Shown: positions 1-12,310 of the stretch, piece after piece
How positions within the stretch are numbered: the stretch's first letter is position 1
Layout: the number at the start of each line of letters is the position of its first letter
NCBI GenBank assembly: GCA_021397835.1
Contig: JAJFZO010000537.1
Span: 2,294,001-2,358,000, forward strand
Direction of reading: 5' to 3'
DNA from: Moringa oleifera
Lineage: Eukaryota; Streptophyta; Magnoliopsida; Brassicales; Moringaceae
Length of the DNA stretch: 64,000 nt
Position numbers and translations under genes: made by a program
Notes under the pieces: generated by a model
Databases searched by the model: none
Seen by the model: only the letters and a program-made list of their open reading frames with translations
Told to the model about the DNA's origin: nothing

Positions 1-604
1 ATGTTTGAAATAATATTTATAAAGGTTCATTAAAATAATAAATTATATTAAAAATATTTTTTTACTTAAGTATTTCAAATAATGTGGAAAATTATGGGCA
101 ATATAATTAGTTAATTCTTCCATATCCTCTGGTTTTAAAAAGCTTCTTGAAGCACTTTAAATTGTTTTTCTTAAATTTTAAATCGAACATGCTATAATAA
201 AATTGATATAAAGATAACATTAATTTTTTTTTCACTTTATCTCTTGGTTTTAATTAATAACTCTAAAGTGAAAGTATTTATTTGAAAATAAATTTGATAA
301 AATTCTTACACTATAATTCAAAACTCTTATATATATATAATATCTTTTATTGAGCTATTATTTTATTGTGATGGGAACCATTCTGAGATCAGTTAGTATT
401 TGCATTAAAAAAGGATAAGGACAAGGAGAAAGAAGGAAAATTAATAACTTGGCCTTTAACAATAGGTTTCTACCTAAATGTTTTGCCACACGGATAGTAA
501 TCTATTAACATGAGGAATTCTAACGTGTCTATGATTTGATTTACCTTCTCCTAATCCTAATGGGATTGAATCTCCATTTTCTAAATAATGAAAAATCAAA
601 GTCC

Positions 605-612
605 TATATAAA
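605..612 (+). promoter_or_regulatory. Candidate TATA box of RING copy 1
   Basis: TATATAAA lies about 205 bp upstream of the ATG at 816. The same context is kept in copy 2 (near 3939-3946) and copy 3 (near 7283-7290), both followed by GCACCCAAA. Conservation across the units supports a core promoter. No transcript evidence is available. Confidence 0.55.
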
Positions 613-815
613 GTACCCAAACCCTTTATGCTTAGTTAGTGACATTCAAATCTTCACATTACAAAAGTCATCCTTCTTACTAAATCTTTGGTCTTCTTTC
701 ACAAGGTTAACAACAATCCTTTAATCAACAAAAATTTTCATTATTCTTCATTTCCAAACTTGGCAATAATTATTTTTTGAGAAAAAATTTTTTGTTTTTC
801 ATTTTTAAAGTTAGT

Positions 816-1445
816 ATGAATATAGTGTATAATTTTGGTGTGACTCCTTATGATCTAAATGATAATTTATCACCTGGCATTCGTTTTTGTTTTTATAATG
901 AATATTATCATTTTGTTGAATTCACCGAAGAAGATGAAAATTACTGTGTCTTAGCCTCAATAGATCGCGTCTTTATAAGTTTAAGAGATTTTCACTTTGA
1001 AGAAAATAGAACATTCAGTTCTCATGATATATGTGAGGTCATAGAGCTTCTTTCGGAGTTTCATGTGCCAAGGCCAACGCGTATAAGAATTTTTCAAGAT
1101 ATTTCTGCAGAGATGAGACGGAATAGAACATCTTCATTGGAAACAACGATTTTAGCAATGAGAACCATCGTACATAGGCATCATGAGAATCTCCCAGCTA
1201 GAAGAATGATAGCTCAATGGAGGGAAATTAATTTGCCGACGCCAACCACCCACTCAGCTACAAAAACATTAGAGATAATCGAATGCAATGATTTAAATGA
1301 CGAAAAATGTTGCATATGTCTGGAAGACTTTCAAAAAGGAGAGAAACTTGCTCGCGTTCGCTGTTCACATACTTTTCACAAAGATTGTCTTGTAACATGG
1401 ATAGAGATCAATCCTAACTGTCCATTATGTCGATCAGCGGTATAA
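816..1445 (+). CDS. RING-H2 zinc-finger protein, probable E3 ubiquitin ligase (intact copy)
   Basis: A 209-residue, intronless protein. The C-terminal RING-H2 domain (about residues 165-205) has every zinc ligand: Cys165, Cys168, Cys183, His185, His188, Cys191, Cys202 and Cys205, with the usual spacing C-x2-C-x14-C-x-H-x2-H-x2-C-x10-C-x2-C. In this family the domain recruits a ubiquitin-loaded E2, so an E3 ligase role is likely but inferred. The N-terminal ~160 residues match no domain I recognise. There is no signal peptide or membrane segment, so it is probably soluble. The ATG at 816 was chosen over an upstream in-frame TTG at 777 because the ATG is conserved in all three array copies. Copies 2 and 3 continue about four codons further before stopping, so this copy's stop looks secondarily shortened. 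Confidence 0.88.
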   Translation: MNIVYNFGVTPYDLNDNLSPGIRFCFYNEYYHFVEFTEEDENYCVLASIDRVFISLRDFHFEENRTFSSHDICEVIELLSEFHVPRPTRIRIFQDISAEMRRNRTSSLETTILAMRTIVHRHHENLPARRMIAQWREINLPTPTTHSATKTLEIIECNDLNDEKCCICLEDFQKGEKLARVRCSHTFHKDCLVTWIEINPNCPLCRSAV

Positions 1446-3318
1446 CATGAATGATCTTTTATTCTTGTATATTGTTGATCTTTGATTGTTTCTTTTACAA
1501 AATTAGTACATGAAACTTAAACAGCAAGGCAATCTTTGTGATATTGTGTTTTAGTAGTGTTGTTATTATTATTACTGGTCTTAGTTAGAATCTTGTGTTT
1601 AACTTTTGCAATATATTAATTCCTTGTTTTCTCTTAGGCATATTTGAATTTCAATCTAGAGTATCTAACTTTTTATTACTTCTTGTACTCAAAAAGTACA
1701 TACAAGCAATACAGTAATGTATCAAAAACTAATGGGTAATAGCTTAAAGTTGTAATACTTGTTTGTATTCCATCTAATGGCATCTTTAAAGAGACACTAA
1801 ACCACTGTTCAAACAACGTGGTATTTTACATATTTCAAGAGCAGCATTTTGGTGCCACAAACAACAGAGCACCATTTTGGTGTTATGTCGTAGTTGCATC
1901 AAACTTTACTTTTTCTTATTTTTAAAATTTTATTACATTATTACGTTTTGTGTAATTTTTAACTAACTATATTTTTGGTTAGTAATTAAACATGTAAATT
2001 ATATTATTACAAAAAAATTACGTTGTAATGATATCTCACAGAGAGCTTCAAAATAATACAAATGGTTTATTTTAATTCGAAACGATGGTTCAATTTTTAT
2101 TTTTATTTTTTTGTGATTTTTGAACATCTTAATTTGTTTGGGTTTTTATGTAACTTTACTTTAACTCCTACATTAAGATTTTAATTTTAAAAAACTTAAT
2201 CTAAACATTTTTCCATTTTTATGAAAAAATTAAGATCTTGTACAACAAATTTTAATTTTAAAATTTTTAATTTAGCTAAAATTGAAGATTTTATATAATA
2301 AATTTTGAATAAAAATATTTTACATATGTCAAAAATATTCAAGCTATTATCTTAAAAAATCAAAATTTATTTACTAAAAATTTTGAAATTCAAAAAAAGA
2401 TAGTACATAAGTTAAAAAATTTTCAAAATTAAGAGATTTACTTAAAATGAAGTGTAGAACAATTTATTCAAATTATTTTTTTTGGCATTTCAATAATAAA
2501 AAATGCCTTATTTTCCTAAGTGAGGAGTCAATATCCAATTTAGAATAACACAAAAGTTAAATGGTAAATATCAATATGAACATTGCCACTACAAAAGTTT
2601 TTTCTTTTTAATCAAGTCCCTCGTTGTGGGACCAATTTTGAGAATAAAATATAGATTTGATCCAAATCAACGATTATTTTTAATTTTTCTAATTGATAAT
2701 TCAAATGAAGATTTTGTATAAAAAATTTTGATTTAAAAATTTTTGTAGACATAAAAACTTATTCAACTTACTATCATAAAAAAATTCAAATTAAATTTTT
2801 GAAGGTCTAAAAGTATTTTCAAAAAAATTCATTATTAAATATTTTAAAATTTTATAAAAAATACTTTTTGTACTCAAAAAATTTTAAAATTTTTTGTTAT
2901 GATCACTTGAATTTTTTTTTTGTTACATTTTTAATAAAATCAAGTATAACATCCTGGATTTAAATAACCTCTTTAAAAAAATTAAAAATACTCTTTAATT
3001 TAGATCAAAATAAAAGCTCATAAATATAATTGATCCAAAAAAAAAAAATTATAGAAACTTGATTGTAAAACTCGAATAGTATATAACTTATTTTAATATT
3101 TAGCTAAGATAAAATGTATAATTGATCTAATCAATTCATTAGGATTTAAATTGAAAAACAAATTTAATTTAAATCATATATATTTACCTTATTTATTTTT
3201 CTTAACAAACAAAAATTCTCAAAAAAAGATGTAACTTTTTGCTGTCATTGTACAAAACTCATTTTGTTCTAAACTTATGTAATACTCAATGTGAAATTAT
3301 TTTCAAAGGGAAAAAAAT
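1446..3318. other. 3' flank of RING copy 1; A+T-rich non-coding
   Basis: No gene is visible. The stretch is 3' flank shared with unit 2. Between about 2200 and 3180 it contains an A+T-rich repeat, with an imperfect palindrome at about 2700-2945, related to sequence at 42.8-43.1 kb and 59.2-59.9 kb. Confidence 0.6.
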
Positions 3319-4149
3319 ATGCTTGAAATAATATTTATAAAGGTTCATTCAAAAAACAAATTATATTAAAAAATACTTTTTACAAAAATATTTCAAATCA
3401 TTTGAAAAATTATGTGCAATATAATTAGTTAATTCTTTCATATCTTTTCATTTCTAAAAGCTTCTTGAAGCACTTTAAATTGTTTTTCTTAAATCTTAAA
3501 TCAGATATATTATAATAAATTTGATTTAAAGATAACATTAAGTTTTTTATTCACTTTATCTGATCATTTTAATTAATAACTCCAAAGTGAAAGTATTTAT
3601 TTCAAAATGAATTTGACAAAATTCTTACACTATAATTCAAAACTCTGACTCTCTTTATATATATATATACATAATATTTTATGTTGAGCTATTATTTTAT
3701 CATAATGGGATCCATTCTTGAGATTAATTAGTGTTTGCACTGAAAAAGGATAAGGCAAGGAAAAAGAAGAGGACTTAGTGACCTGCCCTCTCATAGTAAG
3801 TTTTTGTCTTAATGTTTTGCCACACGAACAGTGATCTATTGACATGAAGAACTCTAACGTGTTTATAATTTGATTTGCCTTCTTTTAATCCTAATGGGAT
3901 TGAATCTCCTTTTTTTAAATAATGAAAAATCGGATTTTTATATAAAGCACCCAAATCCCTTATCCTTAGTTAGTGACATTCAAATCTTCACATTACAAAA
4001 ATCATCCTTCTTAGTAGATCTTTGATCTTCTTTCACAAGGTTAATAACAATTCTTTTATCAACAAAAATTTTCATTATTCTTGGTTTCCAAAGTTGGTAA
4101 CAATCATTTTTTGAGCAAAATGTTTTTGTTTTTCATTTTCAAAGTTAGT

Positions 4150-4791
4150 ATGGATACAGTGTATAATTTTAGTGTCATTCCATATGATCCAAATAATAAT
4201 TTATCACCTAGCATTTGTTTTTGTTTTTATAATGAATACTATCAATTTGTTGAATTCACCAAAGAAGATGAAAAGTATTGTGTCTTGGCTTCAATAAATC
4301 ATATCTTTATAAGTTTAAGAGATCTTCAATTTGAAGAAAATAGAATATTTAGTTCTCATGATATATGTGAGGTCATAGATCTTCTTCGAGCGTTTCACAT
4401 GCCAAGGCTAACACTTATAAGAATTTTTCAAGATATTTTTGCGAAAATGAGATGCAATAGAACAACTTCATTGGAAACGACGATTTTAGCAATGAGAATC
4501 ATAATACATAGGTACCATGAGAATCTCTAAGTTAGAAGAATGATAGCTCAATGGAGGGAAGCTAATTACCGATACCAACTGCCCACTTAGTTGCCAAAAC
4601 ATTAGAAATAATCGAATACAATGATCTAAATGATGAAAAATTTTGCTTATATTTGGAAGACTTTCAAAAAGGAGAGATCAAAACTTGCTCGCATTCACTG
4701 TTCACATACTTTTCACAAAGATTGTCTCGTAACATGGATAGAAATCAATCCTAATTATCTATTGTGTCGATCAACGGTACAACATGAATGA
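4150..4791 (+). pseudogene. RING-H2 gene copy 2 (broken)
   Basis: This aligns with RING copy 1 along its whole length but is disabled. The frame from the ATG at 4150 stops at 4530 after 126 codons. Downstream there is a 1-nt deletion near 4567 and a 4-nt insertion near 4677. In the RING part, the first two zinc-binding cysteines are replaced (FCLY in place of CCIC), and the cysteine before PLC is lost (NYLLC). The upstream flank, with a TATA-like box near 3939, is retained. The product, if any, would be an N-terminal fragment without a RING domain. Confidence 0.92.
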
Positions 4792-6667
4792 TCTTTTATT
4801 CTTGGATATTGTTGATCTTTGACTCTTTCATTTACAAAATTAGTACACGACACTTAAATAGAATGGCAATCCTTGTGATATTGTCTTTTAGTAGTATTAT
4901 TATTACTGTTCTTCGTCTTGGTTATAATCTTGTATTTAACTTTGCAATATATTAATTATGTGTTTTCCTTTGGTATATTTGAATTTCAATATAGAATATC
5001 TAACTTTTTGTTACTTCTTGTACAAAAAAAAAAGTATACATAATGTACCAAAAACTAATAGGTAATAGCTTAGAGTTGTAATACACGTTTGTATTCCTTG
5101 TAGAGACACTAAAGCATCGTATTAATAATAAAAATAGAGATTTTTACTTGAATGACATGGTATTTTACATATTTCAAGAGCAGTATTTTGATGCCATCAA
5201 GAATTGAGCACCATATTTGGTGTTTTGTCGTAGTTGCATCAATCTTCACTTTTTATTATTTTTTAAATTTTATTACATTATGAAATTTTGTGTAATTTCT
5301 AACTAACTATATATTTGGGTTAGTAATTAAACATATAAATTATATTATTACAAAAAAAAACATTGTAATGATATCTTAAAGAGAGGTTCAAAATAATACA
5401 AATGGTTTATTCCAATTTGAAACGATGGTTCAATTTTTTTTGGCAATTTTTAAACATCTTGATTTGTTTAGGTCATAACTTTAATCTGACTCCTAAATTA
5501 AGATTTTAATTTTAAAAACTTAATCTAAATGTTTTTATATTTTTATGAAGAGGTAATTCAAATTAAGATCTTTTACAACAAATTTTAATTTGAAGATTTT
5601 TAATTTAGCTTAGATTGGAGGTTTTATATAATAAATTTTGATTGAAAATATTTAATATATGTCAAAAATATTAAAGCTATTGTCACAAAGAAATCAAACT
5701 TTTTTAATATGAAATATTTATTTTTTTGGTTTCTACTATGAAAAATTTTGAAATTCAAAAAAAAGATGGCTCGTGAGTTGAAAAATTTTTAAAATTGAGG
5801 GATTTGCTCAAAATGAAGTGTAGAAAAATTTATTCAAATTATTTTTGTGGCATTTCAACAATAGAAAATACCTTATTTTCCTAAGTGAGGAGTTAATATC
5901 CAACTTAAATAACTTGAAAGATTAAATAGTAAATATCAAAATGAACATTTGCACTACACAAGTTTTTTTTGTTTAATCAAGTCAATGGTTGTGGGACCAA
6001 TTTTGAGTATAAAATATCGATTTAATCCAAATCAACCATTACTTTTAATTTTTTTGATTGGTAATTCAAATGAAGATCTAGTACAACAAAATTTGATTTG
6101 AAAATTTTCGCAGACATGAAAATATTTTCAACTTACAATCAAAAAAAAAAATCAAAATTCTTTCGAGTGCTAAAAGTATTTTCAAAATAATTCACTATTA
6201 AATATTTTAAAAGTTCATAAAAAAACTTTTTGCTTTGAGAAAATTTTAAAATTTTTTATAATGATAATGTAAATATTTTTTTGCATCTTTAATAAGATCA
6301 AGCACAATCTCCTGAATTTACATAACCTTTAAAAAAATAATAAAAATACTCTTTAATTTAGATCAAAATAAAAGCTCGTAAATAAAGTTGATCCAAAAAA
6401 ACATATAAGAACTTGATTGTAAAACTCAAATACTACAAAACTTATTTTAATATTTACCTAAGATAAAATGTATAATTGACCTAATCATTTCATTATGGTT
6501 TAAATTGAAATACAAATTTAATTAAATTATATATTTACCTTATTTATTTTCTTAACAACAAAAATTCTCAAGAAAAGATTAACTTTTTGCTTTGATTGTA
6601 CAAAACTCATTTTTTTTCTAAACTTATGTAATACTCAATGTGAAATTATTTTCAAAGTGAAAAAAAT
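4792..6667. other. 3' flank of RING copy 2; A+T-rich repeat
   Basis: Colinear with 1446-3318 at high similarity with small indels. No coding sequence is visible. An imperfect palindrome at about 6060-6305 corresponds to the one in unit 1. Confidence 0.6.
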
Positions 6668-7505
6668 ATGCCTGAAATAATATTTATAAAGGTTCATTAA
6701 AATAATAAATTATATTAAAAATATATTTTTTACTTAAGTATTTCAAATAATGTGGAAAATTATGTGCAATATAATAAGTTAATTCTTTCATATCCTCTCG
6801 TTTCAAAAAGCTTCTTGAAGCACTTTAAATTATTTTTGTTAAATTTTCAATCAGACATGTTATAATAAAATTGATTTAAAGATAACATTAAGTTTTTTTT
6901 TTTTTTTTCACTTTATCTCTTTGTTTTAGTTAAGAACTCTAAAGTGAAAGTATTTATTTGAAAATAAATTTGACAAAATTCATTAAAAATGTCTCTCATA
7001 TATATATATATATATAATATCTTGTGTTGAGTTATTATTTTATTATAATGGGATCCATTCTTGAGATCAGTTAGTGTTTGCATTGAAAAAGGATAAAGAC
7101 AAGGAGAAAGAAAGAAAAGTATTGTCCTGGGCTCTGTTAATAGGTTTCTACCTTAATGTTTTGCCACCCGGGTAATAATCTATTGACATGAAGAATTCTA
7201 ACATGTTTATGATTTGATTTGCCTTTCCCTAATCCTAATGGGATTGAATCTCCTTTTTCTAAATAATGAAAAATCAAAGTTCTATATAAAGCACCCAAAT
7301 CTTTTATGCTTAGTTAGTTACATTCAAATTAAACTTCACATTACAAAAGTCATTCTTCTTTCTAAATATTTGATCTTCTTTCACAAAGTTAACAATAATC
7401 CTTTTATCAAAAAAAAAAAAAATCATCATTCTTCAAATCCAAAGTTGGTAATAATCATTTTTTGAGCAACACTTTTTGTTTTTTTTTTTCATTTTTAAAG
7501 TTAGC

Positions 7506-8144
7506 ATGAATATAGTGTATAATTTTGGTGTGACTTCTTATGATCCAAATGATAATTTATGACCTGGCATTCGTTTTTGTTTTTATAATGAATATTATCA
7601 TCTTGTTGAATTGATTGAAGAAGATAAAAATTACTATGTGTTGGCCTCAATAGATTGTATCTTTATAAGTTTAAGAGATTTTCAATTTGAAGAAAATAAA
7701 ACATTCAGTTCTCATGATATATGTGAGGTCATAAAGCTTCTCCGAGAGTTCCAGGTGCCAAGGCCAACAAGTATAAGAATTTTTCAAGATATTTCTGTGG
7801 AGATGAGATGCAATAGAACATCTTCACTAGAAACAACAATTTTGGCAATGAGAACCATAGTACATAAGTACCATGAGAATATCCCAATTAGAAGAATGAT
7901 TACTCAATGGAGGGAAACTAATTTGCCGATACCAATCACCCATTCAGCTACCAAAACATTAGATATAATCAAGTGCAACGATTTAAACGATGGAAAATGT
8001 TGCATATGTTCGAAAGACTTTCAAAAAGGAGAGAAACTTGCTCGCGTTCGCTATTCACATACCTTTCATAAAGATTGTCTCGTAACATGGATAGAGATCA
8101 ATTCTAATTATCCGTTATGTCGACTAGCGATAGAACATGAATAA
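7506..8144 (+). pseudogene. RING-H2 gene copy 3 (broken)
   Basis: Starts like copy 1 at an ATG at 7506, but codon 19 is TGA (7560-7562) where copies 1 and 2 have a serine TCA. After this stop the frame stays open to TAA at 8144, giving a 177-codon stretch from an internal TTG. Two RING zinc ligands are changed to Tyr: the third (RYSH in place of RCSH) and the seventh (NYPLC in place of NCPLC). The coding homology ends exactly at this stop, where CACTA transposase sequence begins. Translation by internal initiation could give a protein, but it would not have a complete RING. Confidence 0.9.
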
Positions 8145-10280
8145 TATGTGCTGAAAATAATGAAGAGGTATTACGCATGTCTCATATGTGCTGAAAATAC
8201 ACATGTGTGTCATTTGCCATATACTAAAAAGATGTCATTTGCAGGACACAAAAAAATTTTACCTCAAAATCATTCGTACAAAAGGCAAAAAAAGGCATTC
8301 AATGGGGAAGGAGAATTCAAAATTATCTTACCTCCATTAACTAGTGATGAAGTGTTAGCAAAAGTTCATAAAATACAAAACATATAGGACAAGTTAAGAG
8401 AAATTAAAAAAAAAAGCAAAATAAAAAGGATATTGTCTCATTATGTTAGAAATTGATATTTTTTAAATTGCCATACTGGAAATCATTGCATTGAAGGCAC
8501 GTGCTCGATGTGATGCACATAGAAAAAAAATGTATGTAATAGCCTCATAGGGATACTACTTGATATTATTAGCAAATTTAAAGATGGTCTTGCTACCAGA
8601 AAAGATCTTGAAGTGATGAGCTTGCAGTCTAAATTGATACCGTGAGCTTAAATATATTTTTACCATCAGCTTACTTCACTTTATTGAAAAATGAAAAGAG
8701 AAAATTTTGTAAGGTATTAAGTGAGATAAAGGTGAGAGATGAATACTTTTTAAACATTGCAAATCTTGTAACCCTAGAAGATCTGAAGTCATATGGGTTA
8801 AAGTTTCATGATTGTCATACATTAATGCAACAATTATTACTCGTTGCTTTATGAGGATTATTACCTAAACACGTCAAATACGTATTTATAATATTTTATA
8901 TATTTTTCAATTTTTTATGCCAAAAGGTTGTTGATGTGGTAAAGATAAATAGAATGCAAAGTGAACTAGTGATAACATTATGTTTGTTAGAAAAGCATTT
9001 TCCTCCTTTTTTTTTTTTTGATATTATGGTTCATCCTACTATTCATCTAATTAGAAAAGTAAAGCTATGTGGTCCTGTGTACTTGCGATGGATATATCCA
9101 TTCGAAAAATACATGAAAGTGTTAAAAAGATATGTGCAAAATCGTAATAAGCCAAAAGGGTGTACAGTTTAGGCACACATAGTAGAAACGACATTAGACT
9201 TTTATGCTGACCATTTATCCAACTTTAATGCCATTGGTATTCCTATAAGGAAGAATGTTTGTGATCACTCAACTAAAATTACAAACGATTATCTAGTGTT
9301 TGCATTGAGAAAGTTGCCCATGATCTTTTACAAGAAGCTAACTTCTATGTTCTGTTGAGCACCAATGAAGTTTAACCGCATATAAAGTAATTTTGTTCAT
9401 ATTTAGTGTTATTAATTACCATAATTTTATTTGATTCCATTAACTATCTAAAAAAGCAGCGAGCATGTAAAGCAACTTAGAGTGGCTAATCCAATTAAGT
9501 TGAAAAGACTTAAGTGATTACATGATGAACACAACCGCACCTTCACTAACTAGCTACGCAATACAGTAAGACGGAATAATTTTTTAATATTACTATTTTT
9601 CATTTCTTAACGTCATCAATGTATTACTTAGCTTTAAAAATTGTGATACGCAGGTGGAATATGAACTTTTATTATCCAATCATGAGCTTTTATCTACTTT
9701 ACGATGGATTGCTCATGGCCTTCAATTTACTATAATCAAATATCCTGGGTCATTTAAATGTTTTCGATTTATACAAAAGCTCAAGATAACTTAAGAGTTC
9801 ATCAAAATAGTAGGGTGACTTTGATTATGAATGCCATGCAAATCTTAAGTGCGAAAGACAAAAGTCTAATATATGGAGATTTTTCTTTTTATAAAGTGAT
9901 ACAAGAGATATGGGAACTCAATTATACAACATTTAGAGTACCAATTTTTAAATGTGACTGGATCGAGAATAATAGTGATGTTAAACTTAATGACTCAGGT
10001 TTTGTATTAGTGGACCTTAATCGTATTGGACATAGAAATAATTTGTTTATATTGGCATCGTAAACAAGACAAGTATTTTATGTTGAAGATCTAATTGATG
10101 CTAGATGGTCAATTGTACTAACAACACCTCGAAAGAATTGTGAAAAAGATGATTTAGGTGAGGTTAGTGTAGATCAACATATGTTTGTAATAATTTACCA
10201 CCAGTTGAAATATTTGATCTTATGGATGATGGTGGATTAATATATACAAGAAAAGATTATGAAGGATTTTCAGTGTAATT
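8145..10280 (+). pseudogene. CACTA tnp2-type transposase remnant with DUF4218 and DUF4216
   Basis: The stretch 8148-8387 encodes a tnp2 segment (CLICAENTHVC, then KKILPQNHSYKRQKKAFNG), like the zinc-finger-like CxxC and HPYRR-KKAFNG block of the family. About 8460-8640 reads LPYWKSLH then LDVMHIEKN. From 8642 to 8900 it gives KNEKRKFCKVLSEIKV and HDCHTLMQQLL, and 8936-9300 gives FFDIMVHPTIHLIRKVKLCGP, which together form DUF4218. About 9660-10230 covers DUF4216 (IWELNYTTFRVPIFKCDWI, LVDLNRIGHRNNLF, QVFYVEDL). Reading frames change several times and stops interrupt it (for example at 9169 and 10061). In intact elements this protein binds the ends and cuts the DNA. Confidence 0.88.
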
Positions 10281-10389
10281 TATTCAATAGGTAAAATATA
10301 TTTTTTTTATACCAAGTTATGTTCATGTAATAGTTTCTTTTTCTCATATATATTTTTTTATTATGCTAACCTTAATTTTTATGTCTTGC

Positions 10390-12210
10390 ATGCAAATTAT
10401 ATGGATCCATCACAAGGCTCAAGCATACAAGGAGAATCGGGGAAGAGTAAAAAATGAGGTATCACCTATATATCTAAAGTTATAAAAATTGGACTCATGG
10501 GTGAAAAGGTACACATAGAAAGAAATTCAAAAAAAAAAAAGGCAACCGATTGAAAAAAAAATGGTACACAGATGATCAGCTACATTATTGTCTTAGTATG
10601 TCAAGTAGTACCTATAAACATTTCAAATTACAATTAAGTACCTTAGGACTTGAAATATAAGCTATGAAATCAAATTTTGGTAAGTAACTTGTAAAACTAG
10701 AATTTTTTCTTTTCTAATTATATAAACAAATAAGTTTGATTTGTTTTAATATGTTGGGTACTTTTAGGGCACATATGACATTGATGAGGACAAGAGAAGA
10801 TATGTATTATTACATTCTTCCACACTGAAATGGAGAAATTTCAAAACATAGCTAAAAAATATATTATGCCATTTGTTGAGGATCCAGAAGGGATTCGAGA
10901 TCCACTAGAAGAATATAAAAGTTACTCGTAGCCTTATATTTAGAGTGAATTTGTTAATTCGTGCTTGTTTGAAGAATTTTTGGTATTATAAATATATTAT
11001 AATCTCACGAACATTTATGCTATAGACTAATATTATATTTGTTATAGGAGAATATAAAAATATAAGTGGAAAGGAGAAAGAAGAATGTCTATGACCATCG
11101 ATTATCTCGCAAAGGCTTTGTGGGATTAGAGATTGAACTGATGAGTTATATTTATTTTAATTATGCTCATGTATGAGAATCAAATTTTTTATACTAATAT
11201 GAAAATGGATTCACTGTAAATCTAATAGTGTAGAAAAAAAATTTTAGGCATTGATAGAGATATTGGTCGTGACACATTATGGAAAACAGAACGGACTAAT
11301 TCAAAGGGGGAGTACATTAATAAGACAATCAAAGAATGTGTTAACAGGATAGGGAGTATCTTGATTTTTTGAACTTTTTAAATTAATTTTATGTTACAAG
11401 TAACCATATGTTTATGCTTTAATTAGATATTTATGCAGGATGATTTGATAATATAAGAGACAAAAGGTATTTTGAAACCCTATCATGCAGAAGATGTACT
11501 CATAATAGCCATTAGCACTCTAGAGCATTCTGGCCATGTCAGAGGTATTGGTTTTAGAGTCTCAATCATTTCTTCCTTTAGGAGAAAAGTAAAGGTGCCA
11601 ACATCCCATGTGATAACATGACCACTAAGAAAAAAGTTGTGGACATTTTGAATTAGATAGGCAGTCATAGACATCTATTGGATGATATGAGTGCACAACA
11701 TCTTCATAACCTTAAATGTTCTAGTAAGGCTAGCAACAACATTACTATAGCAGAATCCCATGAAAAAGATCTCGCATCATCTCCAACCCACGTACCATCA
11801 TTTCAACCTATAAATTCGAAGTTATGTCATGTGTTTTCACTTCACTTATTATTATTTTTATTTGCCATGCATTAAATATTACTTTTTGTTTTTCATTGTA
11901 TTTTATACCATGTCAGTTGATGATTGGTGATAACACTGCTAATGTTGCGGGCCTTGGGTATGTTTTCATTAATTTTGTTATGAATAAGATGATCCATGGG
12001 AATGACATGGTGAAGGGTGATGTAAAAGTTTATATCACAGTAGCTGTAAAGCCTGATGCTACTTTGCCTCAACCGATAAATGAGGCAAATATCTTTACTT
12101 TATCTCAAGCAATTGGAACACATGTCGCTTGGCCATCACAATGGATTATTGCTCTTGGGTATCAGATAATACGATTTCGTAAACTATGTTATTTTCATGA
12201 AATTTATTAA
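10390..12210 (+). pseudogene. Ptta/En-Spm (TNP1-like) transposase remnant
   Basis: Blocks in order: GITYISKVIKIGLMGEKVHIE (from about 10458), DIDEDKRRYVLLHSS then LKWRNFKT (about 10771-10855), KKNVYDHRLSRKGFVGLE (about 11080), DTLWKTERTNSKGEYI (about 11270), HAEDVLIIAISTLEHSGHVRG (about 11485) and IFTLSQAIGTHVAWPSQW (about 12090-12150). These match the conserved order of the plant Ptta/En-Spm family. The blocks lie in different frames and are separated by stops and possible introns. Confidence 0.82.
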
Positions 12211-12310
12211 TTAATAGTTATGGATAACAAATTTGATCGTTTAAAGGCATCATCTAAATCAGTGCCATGAACTAATGTAAAACGAGATATAGAGTCCATA
12301 TGCAGCCACT

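Larger units (their letters stand above)
1..8144 (+). repeat. Tandem array of ~3.3-kb units, each with a RING-H2 gene
   Basis: The same unit start (ATG-x-x-TGAAATAATATTTATAAAGG) occurs at 1, 3319 and 6668, giving periods of 3318 and 3349 bp. Unit 1 is 1-3318, unit 2 is 3319-6667, and unit 3 is cut off at about 8144 where CACTA transposon sequence begins. Promoter, coding region, 3' flank and an A+T-rich hairpin repeat are carried along in each full unit, so this is segmental tandem duplication and not retroposition. The window starts at or near a unit boundary, so more units may lie to the left. Confidence 0.93.

Noticed and set aside
536..724. 62-codon open stretch upstream of RING copy 1 (and a similar one at 7214-7465)
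   Set aside because: It overlaps the TATA box and leader of the RING gene, is not kept open in copy 2, and has no domain.
2588..2606. CACTACAAAAG in the RING unit as a possible CACTA left end
   Set aside because: It is present in the array unit with no subterminal hairpins and no matching right end; the element at 14699 has different terminal bases (CACTAAAAC).
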